Of a stretch of 8,171 bases of DNA, positions 1-6,450 are shown one piece after another. The stretch comes from Moraxellaceae bacterium (GTDB taxonomy: Bacteria > Pseudomonadota > Gammaproteobacteria > Pseudomonadales > Moraxellaceae). The notes under the pieces are model-generated. The model had not been told where the DNA came from. It worked only from the letters and a program-made list of their open reading frames with translations, and searched no databases. Both the position numbers and the translations under genes were made by a program. Location of the stretch: positions 1 to 8,171 of the forward strand of contig JACMMY010000056.1 in NCBI GenBank assembly GCA_014378805.1. The letters run 5' to 3'. Within the stretch, counting starts at the first letter, position 1, and the number at the start of each line of letters is the position of its first letter.

Positions 1-1217
1 ATATCGACATCGGCGGCCCAACCATGGTTCGCGCAGCAGCGAAGAATCATGCTTCAGTCGGTATCATCGTCAACAGCAGCGACTATAACCGTGTGATTGA
101 TGAGCTAAAAATAGCTAAGACATTATCACACGCAACACGTTTTGATCTCGCGGTTAAAGCGTTTGAACACACAGCCCAATACGATGGCATGATTGCGCAA
201 TATCTTGGCGCGCGTGTTGGTATAGCGGAAAGTGAACCTGCTGATGCATTTGCACGTACGTTTAATTTGCAGTTGGTTAAAGCGCAAGATTTGCGTTACG
301 GCGAAAACCCACATCAATCTGCTGCATTCTATATTGACCCGACTGCGCGTGAAGCATCGGTGGCAACATCGACTCAATTGCAAGGCAAAGAACTGTCATA
401 CAACAATATCGCAGATACCGATGCAGCATTGGAATGTGTGAAATCATTCGCGAAACCTGCTTGTGTGATCGTGAAACATGCGAATCCATGCGGTGTTGCT
501 GTGTCACTGGATGGCCTGTTGGATGCCTACAACCTCGCTTATGCGACTGATCCAGAATCTGCATTCGGTGGCATTATTGCGTTCAATCGCCCACTCGATG
601 TGGCAACGGCAAAAGCCATAGTCGATCGTCAATTCGTTGAAGTGATCATTGCGCCAAGCCTTGAAGACGGCGTACTTGAAATCACTGCCGCCAAGCAAAA
701 TGTCCGCGTTCTAATTTGTGGTCAATTACCTGACATTAATGCACGTATTGGTCAATTGGATTACAAACGCGTTACTGGCGGATTGCTCGTTCAAGATCAA
801 GACTTAGGCATGATCAAAGACAGCGATCTGAAAATCGTCACTAAACGTGCGCCAACCGAAGCTGAAATTCATGATTTGATTTTTGCTTGGAAAGTTGCGA
901 AGTATGTGAAGTCCAATGCCATTGTTTATGCAAGAAATCGTCAAACCATCGGTGTTGGCGCAGGACAAATGAGCCGAGTTAACTCTGCTCGCATCGCTGC
1001 GATCAAAGCGGAACACGCAGGTCTTGACGTGCATAACGCTGTCATGGCGTCTGATGCATTCTTCCCGTTCCGTGATGGGATTGATAATGCCGCGAAAGTG
1101 GGTATTTCATGCATCATTCAACCAGGTGGCTCAATGCGCGATAACGAAGTCATTGCCGCTGCAGATGAACATAATATTGCGATGGTCTTTACCGGAATGC
1201 GTCATTTCCGTCATTGA
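1..1217 (+). CDS. purH: Bifunctional AICAR transformylase / IMP cyclohydrolase PurH, 5'-truncated by the window edge
   Basis: PurH carries out the last two steps of de novo IMP synthesis: formylation of AICAR by 10-formyl-THF, then ring closure of FAICAR to IMP, in the cytosol. The frame is open from base 3 and begins with IDIGGPTMVRAAAKNH, the conserved end of the N-terminal MGS-like cyclohydrolase domain, so the first in-frame ATG (24) is internal and roughly 115-120 N-terminal residues lie upstream of the window. The transformylase domain starts around LRYGENPHQ (291-317). Its catalytic Lys-His pair is in VKHANPCGVA (K at 474-476, H at 477-479), and SAFGGIIAFN and AFFPFRDGID follow. The protein ends with the family's usual VFTGMRHFRH before TGA. 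No frameshift or missing motif was seen in the part present. purD follows in the same direction after 177 nt. Identity is very secure. Confidence 0.97.
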   Translation, partial: IDIGGPTMVRAAAKNHASVGIIVNSSDYNRVIDELKIAKTLSHATRFDLAVKAFEHTAQYDGMIAQYLGARVGIAESEPADAFARTFNLQLVKAQDLRYGENPHQSAAFYIDPTAREASVATSTQLQGKELSYNNIADTDAALECVKSFAKPACVIVKHANPCGVAVSLDGLLDAYNLAYATDPESAFGGIIAFNRPLDVATAKAIVDRQFVEVIIAPSLEDGVLEITAAKQNVRVLICGQLPDINARIGQLDYKRVTGGLLVQDQDLGMIKDSDLKIVTKRAPTEAEIHDLIFAWKVAKYVKSNAIVYARNRQTIGVGAGQMSRVNSARIAAIKAEHAGLDVHNAVMASDAFFPFRDGIDNAAKVGISCIIQPGGSMRDNEVIAAADEHNIAMVFTGMRHFRH

Positions 1218-1232
1218 TTCATTGATAAGATC

Positions 1233-1349
1233 AAAAGCAAATCCTCCCCGACCCTCCTTTTACTAAGGAGGGAGCAAACTTCTCTCAAGGAGAGAATAGT
1301 AAAATGCTCCTCCATTTAAGAAAGGGAGGTTGGGAGGGATTTTGCTTTT
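1233..1349. repeat. REP/MITE-like folded intergenic repeat between purH and purD
   Basis: Outer arms AAAAGCAAATCCTCCCC (from 1233) and GGGAGGGATTTTGCTTTT (1332-1349) form an imperfect inverted repeat that continues into the inner CCTCC/GGAGG tracts. Inside are two perfect hairpins: CCCTCCTT/AAGGAGGG (1252-1259 / 1265-1272, 5-nt loop) and TTCTCTC/GAGAGAA (1280-1286 / 1290-1296, 3-nt loop). A third possible stem is CCTCC/GGAGG (1309-1313 / 1325-1329). The whole can fold as a branched cloverleaf on either strand. The composition (C/T-rich left, G/A-rich right) resembles dispersed intergenic repeats I recall from Acinetobacter; the family was not checked. It sits in the purH-purD spacer without separating their directions, so it may act in mRNA processing, stability or partial termination (inference). 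Confidence 0.75.
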
Positions 1350-1394
1350 GCTGTATTTAAAAAATAAGCAACTTTAGATTTTTAAGGGAACACT

Positions 1395-2681
1395 ATGAAC
1401 ATTCTCATCCTTGGTTCTGGCGGTCGTGAACACGCGCTCGCATGGAAATGTGCACAAGACGAAGCCGTTCGCCAAATTTTTATTGCACCGGGTAATGCGG
1501 GGAGTGCCCTTGAAAATAAATGTACCAATGTTGCCGTTAATATTTTAGACAACGATGCGATTATTGCGTTTGCAAAAGCCAATGCGATTGATCTCATTAT
1601 CGTTGGCCCTGAAGCACCATTGGTCAATGGTGTTGTGAACGCCTGTCGTGCAGCGAGCATCAAAATTTGGGGCCCAACCCAATTTGCCGCACAACTCGAA
1701 GGCTCTAAAGCCTTTGCGAAACACTTCTTAAAACGCCATCAAATTCCAACTGCATTCTATGATGTGTTTACCGATGTCGCTGCAGCGAAAGCATACATTG
1801 ATCAAAACGGCGCACCGATTGTGATTAAAGCCGACGGTCTCGCAGCAGGTAAAGGCGTGATTGTTGCCATGACAGTTGCTGAAGCCTATGAAGCGATTGA
1901 TGACATGCTTGCAGGCAATAAATTTGGCGATGCAGGTTCACGCGTTGTGATTGAACAATTCTTAGATGGCGAAGAAGCCAGCTTTATTTGCATGATTGAT
2001 GGTCATAACATTTTGCCAATGGCGACCAGCCAAGATCATAAACGTATTTTTGAAAATGATCTCGGTGCCAATACGGGTGGCATGGGCGCGTACTCGCCTG
2101 CCCCAGTCGTCACCTCAGAAGTTTTTGATCAAGTCATGAAAAAAATTATGCGCCCAACGGTCGATGGTATGGCTGCAGACGGTCATCCATACACAGGTTT
2201 CCTGTACGCAGGTTTGATGATTGATGATGCGGGTACTGCTCGGGTCATCGAATTCAACTGTCGCTTCGGTGATCCAGAAACTCAACCGATCATGATGCGC
2301 TTGAAATCATCGTTAATCGCACTCGTTGAAGCGGGTTTGCAAGGTGAGTTACCAAGTCATGCCGATTGGGACAGCCGTCCATCAATTGGCATTGTTTTAG
2401 CAGCTGGTGGTTATCCAGCAGAAATTCAAACTGGCGATGAAATTCATGGTTTGGACTATGTGAATGACTCATCAAAAGTATTTCATGCGGGCACAACACT
2501 CAAAGATGGCAAAACGGTGACAAGCGGTGGACGTGTACTTTGTGTTACAGCAATTGGTGACACTGTCTTGGAAGCACAACAAACCGCACTCGCGCATATC
2601 CAAAAAATCTCATTTGACGGTATGCAATATCGCCGTGACATTGGCTATCGTGCGATTGCACGTGAGCAAGCTGTAAAGTAA
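1395..2681 (+). CDS. purD: Phosphoribosylamine-glycine ligase (GAR synthetase) PurD
   Basis: PurD joins glycine to 5-phosphoribosylamine with ATP, the second step of de novo purine synthesis, in the cytosol. At 428 residues it has the usual family length. The N-terminal domain opens with GSGGREHA (residues 7-14) and has GPEAPLV (71-77). The ATP-grasp domain contains KADGLAAGKGV (145-155), then a SQDHKRIFENDLGANTGGMG stretch. It ends in EFNCRFGDPETQ (286-297), where E286 and N288 are the expected Mg/ATP ligands. The C-terminal domain is complete. The ATG at 1395 has AAGGGA (1384-1389) 5 nt upstream, and GSGGREHA directly after supports this start. The gene follows purH after a folded repeat; no clear promoter of its own was seen, so co-transcription with purH is likely. 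Confidence 0.98.
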   Translation: MNILILGSGGREHALAWKCAQDEAVRQIFIAPGNAGSALENKCTNVAVNILDNDAIIAFAKANAIDLIIVGPEAPLVNGVVNACRAASIKIWGPTQFAAQLEGSKAFAKHFLKRHQIPTAFYDVFTDVAAAKAYIDQNGAPIVIKADGLAAGKGVIVAMTVAEAYEAIDDMLAGNKFGDAGSRVVIEQFLDGEEASFICMIDGHNILPMATSQDHKRIFENDLGANTGGMGAYSPAPVVTSEVFDQVMKKIMRPTVDGMAADGHPYTGFLYAGLMIDDAGTARVIEFNCRFGDPETQPIMMRLKSSLIALVEAGLQGELPSHADWDSRPSIGIVLAAGGYPAEIQTGDEIHGLDYVNDSSKVFHAGTTLKDGKTVTSGGRVLCVTAIGDTVLEAQQTALAHIQKISFDGMQYRRDIGYRAIAREQAVK

Positions 2682-2696
2682 ATCACTGCGCTAAAT

Positions 2697-2727
2697 GAGC
2701 GCGACCAATAGATAACACGTCGCGCTC
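2697..2727 (+). terminator. Perfect 9-bp hairpin after purD, lacking a U-tract
   Basis: GAGCGCGAC (2697-2705) is the exact reverse complement of GTCGCGCTC (2719-2727), with a 13-nt loop, 15 nt after the purD stop. It is GC-rich in an AT-rich spacer, as a 3'-end hairpin would be, but TAACACC follows instead of a T-run. It is better read as a transcript-end or processing hairpin than as a classical intrinsic terminator. Confidence 0.5.
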
Positions 2728-2836
2728 TAACACCATGACTAATTAGAAAAAAATGAGCACAAACGGCTCCAAACTCTACTGCATCACAACTGTGCGTTAT
2801 CTGAGCGCTACAACCCTTTTCAACCGATAGAAATCA

Positions 2837-2865
2837 TTGAATAACTGATCCGTTAGATTTATGAT
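2837..2865 (+). promoter_or_regulatory. Sigma-70-type promoter candidate for the kinase-lipB-DUF2721 group
   Basis: TTGAAT (2837-2842), a 17-nt spacer and TATGAT (2860-2865) match the -35/-10 consensus at 4/6 and 5/6 with ideal spacing. The predicted start near 2872 would give a leader of about 160 nt before the kinase ATG. It lies downstream of the purD hairpin and upstream of a new gene group, where a promoter is expected. It was found by eye only. Confidence 0.5.
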
Positions 2866-3030
2866 GGCTTAGAGAAAATCGAACAATTAAACAGACAGAA
2901 TTACTCGATGTCATCTGACAAGCCTTGTCATATCAACAATGAATTACCGTGTTAACATGGGCTCAAATACGAAGCCCAAAGTTATTAAAACGAATAAGTT
3001 GTATACCCTTATTGAGGATAAACCACGCTT

Positions 3031-4440
3031 ATGTCTGATGCATCTAACCCAAACACACGTAACAAACACAAACAGCATCATACCCTTGATAAGTTGCAAA
3101 CGAGCTCATTTGATCGTCGCATGTCTTTAGCGAAAGCGTCTTTTCGTGCTGGTTCGCGTTGGGCTGGCGTCAATGCTGGGACACTATTTTCAAGCCAAGA
3201 AGATAAAGATCGTAAACGTAAACAGGTGATGAGCGAACAAGCGCATTATCTGGTCCATGAGATCGGAAAACTTAAAGGTTCAATCGTTAAAATCGGTCAA
3301 ATGATGGCACTCTATGGCGAGCACTTTCTGCCCGTTGAAGTGACTGAAGCGTTGCATACTCTGAATAATGACACGATGGCGTTATCATGGTCAGCGATTG
3401 AAAAACAACTCAAACACGAACTAGGTGATAAACTCAATGACCTTGTGGTCGATCAAGAGCCTTTAGGCACTGCATCTCTCGCACAAGTCCATCGCGCGGT
3501 AAGAAAATCGGATGGCTTAGAAATAGTATTGAAAGTGCAATATCCAGGTGTTGCCGCTGCAATCGACTCTGATCTGGGCTTATTTCGTAATATGCTCAAA
3601 ATCACACGTCTTGTGCCTCAAACGCGCGAGTTCGATGAGTGGTTCGATGAAGTCAGCGAAATGATGCATCGCGAAGTGAACTATCCGATGGAAGCAGCGA
3701 CAACCGAACGCTTCTATGAAAGATTAAAAGACGATCCACGCTATATCGTGCCACAAATTATTCAGGAGTATTGCACCACGGGTGTACTGTGTATGACCTT
3801 TGAACGTGGCGTGCCTATCAATAGTGCAGTCATGTTGTCACTTCCACAATCACGCCGCGACAAACTCGGTGCAGCATCGATCGAAATTACCATTCGTGAG
3901 TTATTTGAATGGGATGAAATGCAAACTGATCCAAATTTCGGTAATTATCTGGTTCGCCTTGGAAATGGTAAAGATATTCCAGATAAGACCATTTTGCTCG
4001 ACTTTGGTGCGATTCGTGGGTTCGATCCCAATCTACTGAAAGTCGCTCGTGCGCTGATCCACGCAGGCTATCATCACGATAAAGAAGAGATGGTTTTAGC
4101 GATGCATGGGTATGCATTCTTTGACAAAATGCCGCCTGGGACTAAACCAGCGATGGCGGATGTTTTCATCATGGCAACAGAACCATTTACTACGTTATTA
4201 AATAACCCTGATGCCCCTTATAATGCGTTTGATGCAGACGGCAAATATGTCTGGAAGCAAAGTATGCTGCATTCGCGCGTCATGCGACAGGCGGCTGAAT
4301 CGATGACATCGCCGTTTTTTAGTGTTCCACCGAAAGAGTTTATGTTTATTAGCCGTAAATTTATCGGTGCATATACGTTTATGACCGTCATTGACGCACA
4401 TACCGATGTCCGAGCCATGGTGACGAAGTTTATCAAGTAA
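3031..4440 (+). CDS. ABC1/COQ8 (ADCK, UbiB-family) atypical kinase, soluble type
   Basis: Members of this protein-kinase-like family support ubiquinone synthesis and lipid/quinone homeostasis; this one's substrate cannot be read from sequence. Family motifs occur in order: KIGQ (residues 87-90, the KxGQ motif), the nucleotide-loop segment PLGTASLAQVH (144-154), the ATP lysine K168 in LKVQ, the E215-V-N217 motif, the catalytic loop QTDPN (298-302, D300) and metal-binding DFG (D324-G326). The QTDPN loop, LLDFGA and the C-terminal RKFIGAYTF region resemble eukaryotic COQ8/ADCK3 more than enterobacterial UbiB, and the C-terminal membrane helices of UbiB are absent, so a soluble protein is expected. 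The usual ExD motif reads ExN. The ATG at 3031 has GAGG at 3014-3017, with 13 nt between, a slightly long spacing. lipB starts 3 nt after the stop. The true ubiB is probably elsewhere in the genome (inference). Confidence 0.9.
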   Translation: MSDASNPNTRNKHKQHHTLDKLQTSSFDRRMSLAKASFRAGSRWAGVNAGTLFSSQEDKDRKRKQVMSEQAHYLVHEIGKLKGSIVKIGQMMALYGEHFLPVEVTEALHTLNNDTMALSWSAIEKQLKHELGDKLNDLVVDQEPLGTASLAQVHRAVRKSDGLEIVLKVQYPGVAAAIDSDLGLFRNMLKITRLVPQTREFDEWFDEVSEMMHREVNYPMEAATTERFYERLKDDPRYIVPQIIQEYCTTGVLCMTFERGVPINSAVMLSLPQSRRDKLGAASIEITIRELFEWDEMQTDPNFGNYLVRLGNGKDIPDKTILLDFGAIRGFDPNLLKVARALIHAGYHHDKEEMVLAMHGYAFFDKMPPGTKPAMADVFIMATEPFTTLLNNPDAPYNAFDADGKYVWKQSMLHSRVMRQAAESMTSPFFSVPPKEFMFISRKFIGAYTFMTVIDAHTDVRAMVTKFIK

Positions 4441-4443
4441 GTC

Positions 4444-5109
4444 ATGACTACTATAAATCGCTCAGATCTAATTATTCGCCATTTTGAAGGTCTGATTGAC
4501 TATAAATCTAGTTATCAGAATATGAAAACTTTGACAGAAAGTCGTCAAGAATCGACTTTAGATGAACTCTGGTTATTACAACATCAGGATGTACTGACTC
4601 AAGGTCGAGCTGGCAGAGTTGAGCACCTCATCCACGCCACAACTTTGCCGATTGTACAATCTGATCGCGGCGGTCAAGTCACGTGGCATGGTCAAGGTCA
4701 GCTCATTGCCTATCTACTTTATGATCTTAATCGCCTGAAATGGAATGTCCGCCAGCTCGTCACCCATACCGAAAATGCCCTGATTGAATTGCTCAGTCTC
4801 TACGAGATAGAAGCCTATGCCAAGAAGGATGCGCCAGGCGTTTATGTCAATGACGCAAAAATTGGTTCACTCGGGTTTAAGATCCGACAGGGTCGCAGTT
4901 ATCATGGGCTCGCACTTAATATTAATTGTGATTTGAGTGGATTCACATATATCAATCCTTGCGGTTATTCAGGATTACGGATGACCCGACTGGTTGATGA
5001 ACTTCGCATTCAGCACCCTGTTAAGTCTATCCCCACATTTGAGCAAGTTACAGAACAATTAAGCAAAATTCTAACGCGCCAACATCAAGACCGGAGTGGC
5101 ACGGAATAA
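4444..5109 (+). CDS. lipB: Octanoyl-[acyl-carrier-protein]:protein N-octanoyltransferase LipB
   Basis: LipB moves octanoyl groups from octanoyl-ACP to the lipoyl domains of 2-oxoacid dehydrogenases and the glycine cleavage H protein, forming an acyl-thioester enzyme intermediate; LipA then inserts sulfur. At 221 residues it is near the family length (E. coli 213). Seen motifs are STLDELWLLQH near residues 37-47, RGGQVTWHGQGQL (75-87) of the acyl-binding pocket, the catalytic lysine K139 in AKIGSLGF, SYHGLALNINCDLS, and the catalytic cysteine C173 in NPCGYSG. The K-to-C distance of 34 equals that of E. coli K135/C169. No good Shine-Dalgarno precedes the ATG, which lies 3 nt after the kinase stop, so translational coupling is likely. 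The N-terminus aligns with other LipB proteins, supporting this start. No lipA is in the window. Confidence 0.96.
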   Translation: MTTINRSDLIIRHFEGLIDYKSSYQNMKTLTESRQESTLDELWLLQHQDVLTQGRAGRVEHLIHATTLPIVQSDRGGQVTWHGQGQLIAYLLYDLNRLKWNVRQLVTHTENALIELLSLYEIEAYAKKDAPGVYVNDAKIGSLGFKIRQGRSYHGLALNINCDLSGFTYINPCGYSGLRMTRLVDELRIQHPVKSIPTFEQVTEQLSKILTRQHQDRSGTE

Positions 5110-5167
5110 CTTCTCGCTCAGCGCTTAGCCAGCAAGTTTCCTTCAACTAAAGGATGGAGAATCCATA

Positions 5168-5575
5168 TTGTCAGATTTTAGCTATAGCATTCCGGGTTTA
5201 TTATTTCCAGCGATCTCATTATTGATGTTGGCTTATACCAATCGATTCTTTGGACTTGCAAGTCTGGTACGCCAGCTTGTCGATCGCCATAGAAATTTCC
5301 CTGACGCCAATATACGAATTCGTGCTCAAATCAATAACCTCAGAACCCGTATCTCACTGATTCAATATAGTCAAGAAATGGGCGTCTTAAGCCTATTGAT
5401 GTGTACGAGCAGCATGTTTGCACTGTTTATTGAGCGGCAAAACGAAGCACGGATTTTGTTTGGATGTGCCATGTTTTTTATGGTGGCTTCCTTAGTGCTC
5501 GCTTTAAGAGAAATTCATCTTTCAGTTCGAGCCTTGAACGTTGAGATTGATGAAATTTTAGATTCTGAATCATAA
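5168..5575 (+). CDS. DUF2721-type small integral membrane protein, TTG start
   Basis: A 135-residue protein whose N-terminus IPGLLFPAISLLMLAYTNRF and three-helix pattern match what I know of the DUF2721 family, which has no assigned function. Predicted membrane segments are residues 8-24, 71-88 and 95-113. Between the first two is a basic, Arg/Gln-rich cytosolic-type segment (35-69), and the tail is acidic. Translation most likely starts at TTG (5168-5170): GGAGA lies at 5156-5160, 7 nt upstream; no in-frame ATG occurs nearby upstream; and the first internal ATG (residue 20) would remove most of the first helix. It lies 58 nt after lipB in the same direction with no terminator between, so it is probably the last gene of the kinase-lipB unit. 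Confidence 0.8.
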   Translation: MSDFSYSIPGLLFPAISLLMLAYTNRFFGLASLVRQLVDRHRNFPDANIRIRAQINNLRTRISLIQYSQEMGVLSLLMCTSSMFALFIERQNEARILFGCAMFFMVASLVLALREIHLSVRALNVEIDEILDSES

Positions 5576-5658
5576 AAATTAGACATTTAAATGGCTAAAT
5601 TTTCTATGAAAAACTTTATTTTACTACCGCTTACGCAGGCTTCAAGGTATACTCTTTA

Positions 5659-5682
5659 AAATTAGAGCAATCACTCTAATTT
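5659..5682. terminator. AT-rich 9-bp hairpin, possible weak terminator after the DUF2721 gene
   Basis: AAATTAGAG (5659-5667) and CTCTAATTT (5674-5682) are perfect reverse complements with a 6-nt loop, followed by ATTTAATCC. The stem is mostly A-T and the T-run is short, so it would be a weak terminator. A similar weak AT hairpin (AAAATTAG / CTAAATTTT, about 5575-5603) directly follows the stop codon. Either may mark the 3' end of the kinase-lipB-DUF2721 transcript. The first could instead be the 5' end of the next transcript, because TATACT (5648-5653) lies just upstream. Confidence 0.35.
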
Positions 5683-5699
5683 ATTTAATCCTAACGGCC

Positions 5700-5787
5700 A
5701 TCTCATACTGTATAAAGATGGAATGCAATTAAGCAGATCAAGGAATGTCTCTTTATTCCTCCATGCAAAATCCTTATAGTATGAGAT
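5700..5787. repeat. 88-nt element bounded by a perfect 10-bp inverted repeat, upstream of the SCP2-like gene
   Basis: ATCTCATACT (5700-5709) is the exact reverse complement of AGTATGAGAT (5778-5787), and ATAA/TTAT (5712-5715 / 5774-5777) extends the pairing past a small bulge. Inside, AGGAAT/ATTCCT (5741-5746 / 5755-5760, 8-nt loop) forms a second stem and ATGGA/TCCAT a third option. It could be a folded leader (regulatory RNA) of the downstream SCP2-like/dehydrogenase genes or a small MITE-like insertion. I recognise no known riboswitch class. It ends 34 nt before the first ATG of the next gene. Confidence 0.55.
5752..5780 (+). promoter_or_regulatory. Weak promoter candidate upstream of the SCP2-like/dehydrogenase genes
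   Basis: TTTATT (5752-5757), a 17-nt spacer and TATAGT (5775-5780) give a good -10 box and a poor -35 box. The -10 overlaps the right arm of the 10-bp inverted repeat, so a structure or protein bound there would affect initiation. An alternative -10, TATACT at 5648-5653, has no convincing -35 at normal spacing. One of the two probably serves the downstream pair, since the preceding spacer is long; which one is unresolved. Confidence 0.25.
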
Positions 5788-5821
5788 AAATATGAAAACG
5801 CTCTGTTTTCAATAATTCATT

Positions 5822-6448
5822 ATGAACTTTATGGATAGTCCAGCTATGAACAATCTGGCGATACAGAAATCTCCTATCTCAACAATTCAACGTCTTATAC
5901 CGACTGCCCAAAAAGCTTATGTCGCTCTGATGATGGATACAATAGCGCGTGCACTCGTCTCTGCTAGCCAAGTCGATGGCGAACTCAAAGATGAAGTTGC
6001 AGGATTTCCAGCCGACTTCATCTTACAAATGATTGTATTACCTAAGGGTTCTAGTTTTACGCTCCAAGTTCAGGCTGATAAAAGCCTCAAACGTCTGGAA
6101 AATTTTACGGGAAAGCCTGATCTTTCAGTTAAATTTAAACATTTAACCCATGCTTTTTTAGTGTTCTCATTTCAAGAAAGTACGTCACGCGCATTTGCAA
6201 ATGATCGCATGATCGCAGATGGCGAAGTGAGCTATGCGATCCGTCTAGTCCGCTGCCTAAATAAATTGGAAGCACTGATTTTACCTAAAATGGTTGCCGA
6301 ACTTGCCGTAAAACGCTACCCAGTCAGCCTAACGCTCAACGAAAAAATAGCTAAGGCAGCACAGATTTACGCACAAGTCGTATCCAGTTATGTCGATTTA
6401 ATCCCTAAAGCAACCCTACTCTTGAATAAAACAGCAAAGCGGAGCTAA
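5822..6448 (+). CDS. Putative SCP2-like (sterol carrier protein 2 fold) lipid-binding domain protein
   Basis: A 208-residue soluble protein without a signal peptide or clear membrane helix. Residues about 65-150 look like an SCP2-type lipid-binding domain: a hydrophobic strand FILQMIVLPKG, then FTLQVQADKSLK, the typical GKPDLSVKFKHLTHAFLVF segment, AFANDRMIADGEVSYAIRLV (the family's 'gRl.i.Gd' turn) and a leucine-rich helix. Similar domains occur in the ubiquinone accessory proteins UbiJ and UbiT, but I cannot assign it to either. The C-terminus (170-208) is helical and basic. The start is uncertain: ATGs at 5822, 5831 and 5846 are in frame and none has a strong ribosome binding site; GGAT at 5833-5836 could serve 5846. 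Its stop is 2 nt from the dehydrogenase start, implying co-translation and a joint role, perhaps handling a hydrophobic substrate (inference). Confidence 0.72.
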   Translation: MNFMDSPAMNNLAIQKSPISTIQRLIPTAQKAYVALMMDTIARALVSASQVDGELKDEVAGFPADFILQMIVLPKGSSFTLQVQADKSLKRLENFTGKPDLSVKFKHLTHAFLVFSFQESTSRAFANDRMIADGEVSYAIRLVRCLNKLEALILPKMVAELAVKRYPVSLTLNEKIAKAAQIYAQVVSSYVDLIPKATLLLNKTAKRS

Positions 6449-6450
6449 GC

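Larger units (their letters stand above)
2682..3030. other. Gene-free spacer between purD and the ABC1 kinase gene
   Basis: This 349-nt stretch contains the purD hairpin, a promoter candidate (2837-2865) and a weak 6-bp hairpin TGGGCT/AGCCCA (2958-2963 / 2973-2978) in the presumed kinase leader. No open frame here has a credible start and ribosome binding site or a recognisable protein. It is AT-rich and shows no repeat or transposase trace I can support. Confidence 0.6.

Noticed and set aside
126..1034. Several antisense and alternative-frame open frames within purH
   Set aside because: Their translations are rich in Cys, His and Arg with no domain pattern, and the sense frame is a clear purH.
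2860..2955. Possible remnant of a lost coding sequence in the spacer (about 31 open codons on the plus strand)
   Set aside because: It has no start signal, no recognisable motif, and the length is expected by chance.
2939..3130. 63-codon open frame overlapping the kinase start
   Set aside because: It runs out of frame into the kinase coding region, has no good ribosome binding site and no recognisable protein pattern.
3800..4445. Alternative-frame open frames within the kinase gene
   Set aside because: They are shadows of a gene with all family motifs and have no start signals or protein similarity I recognise.
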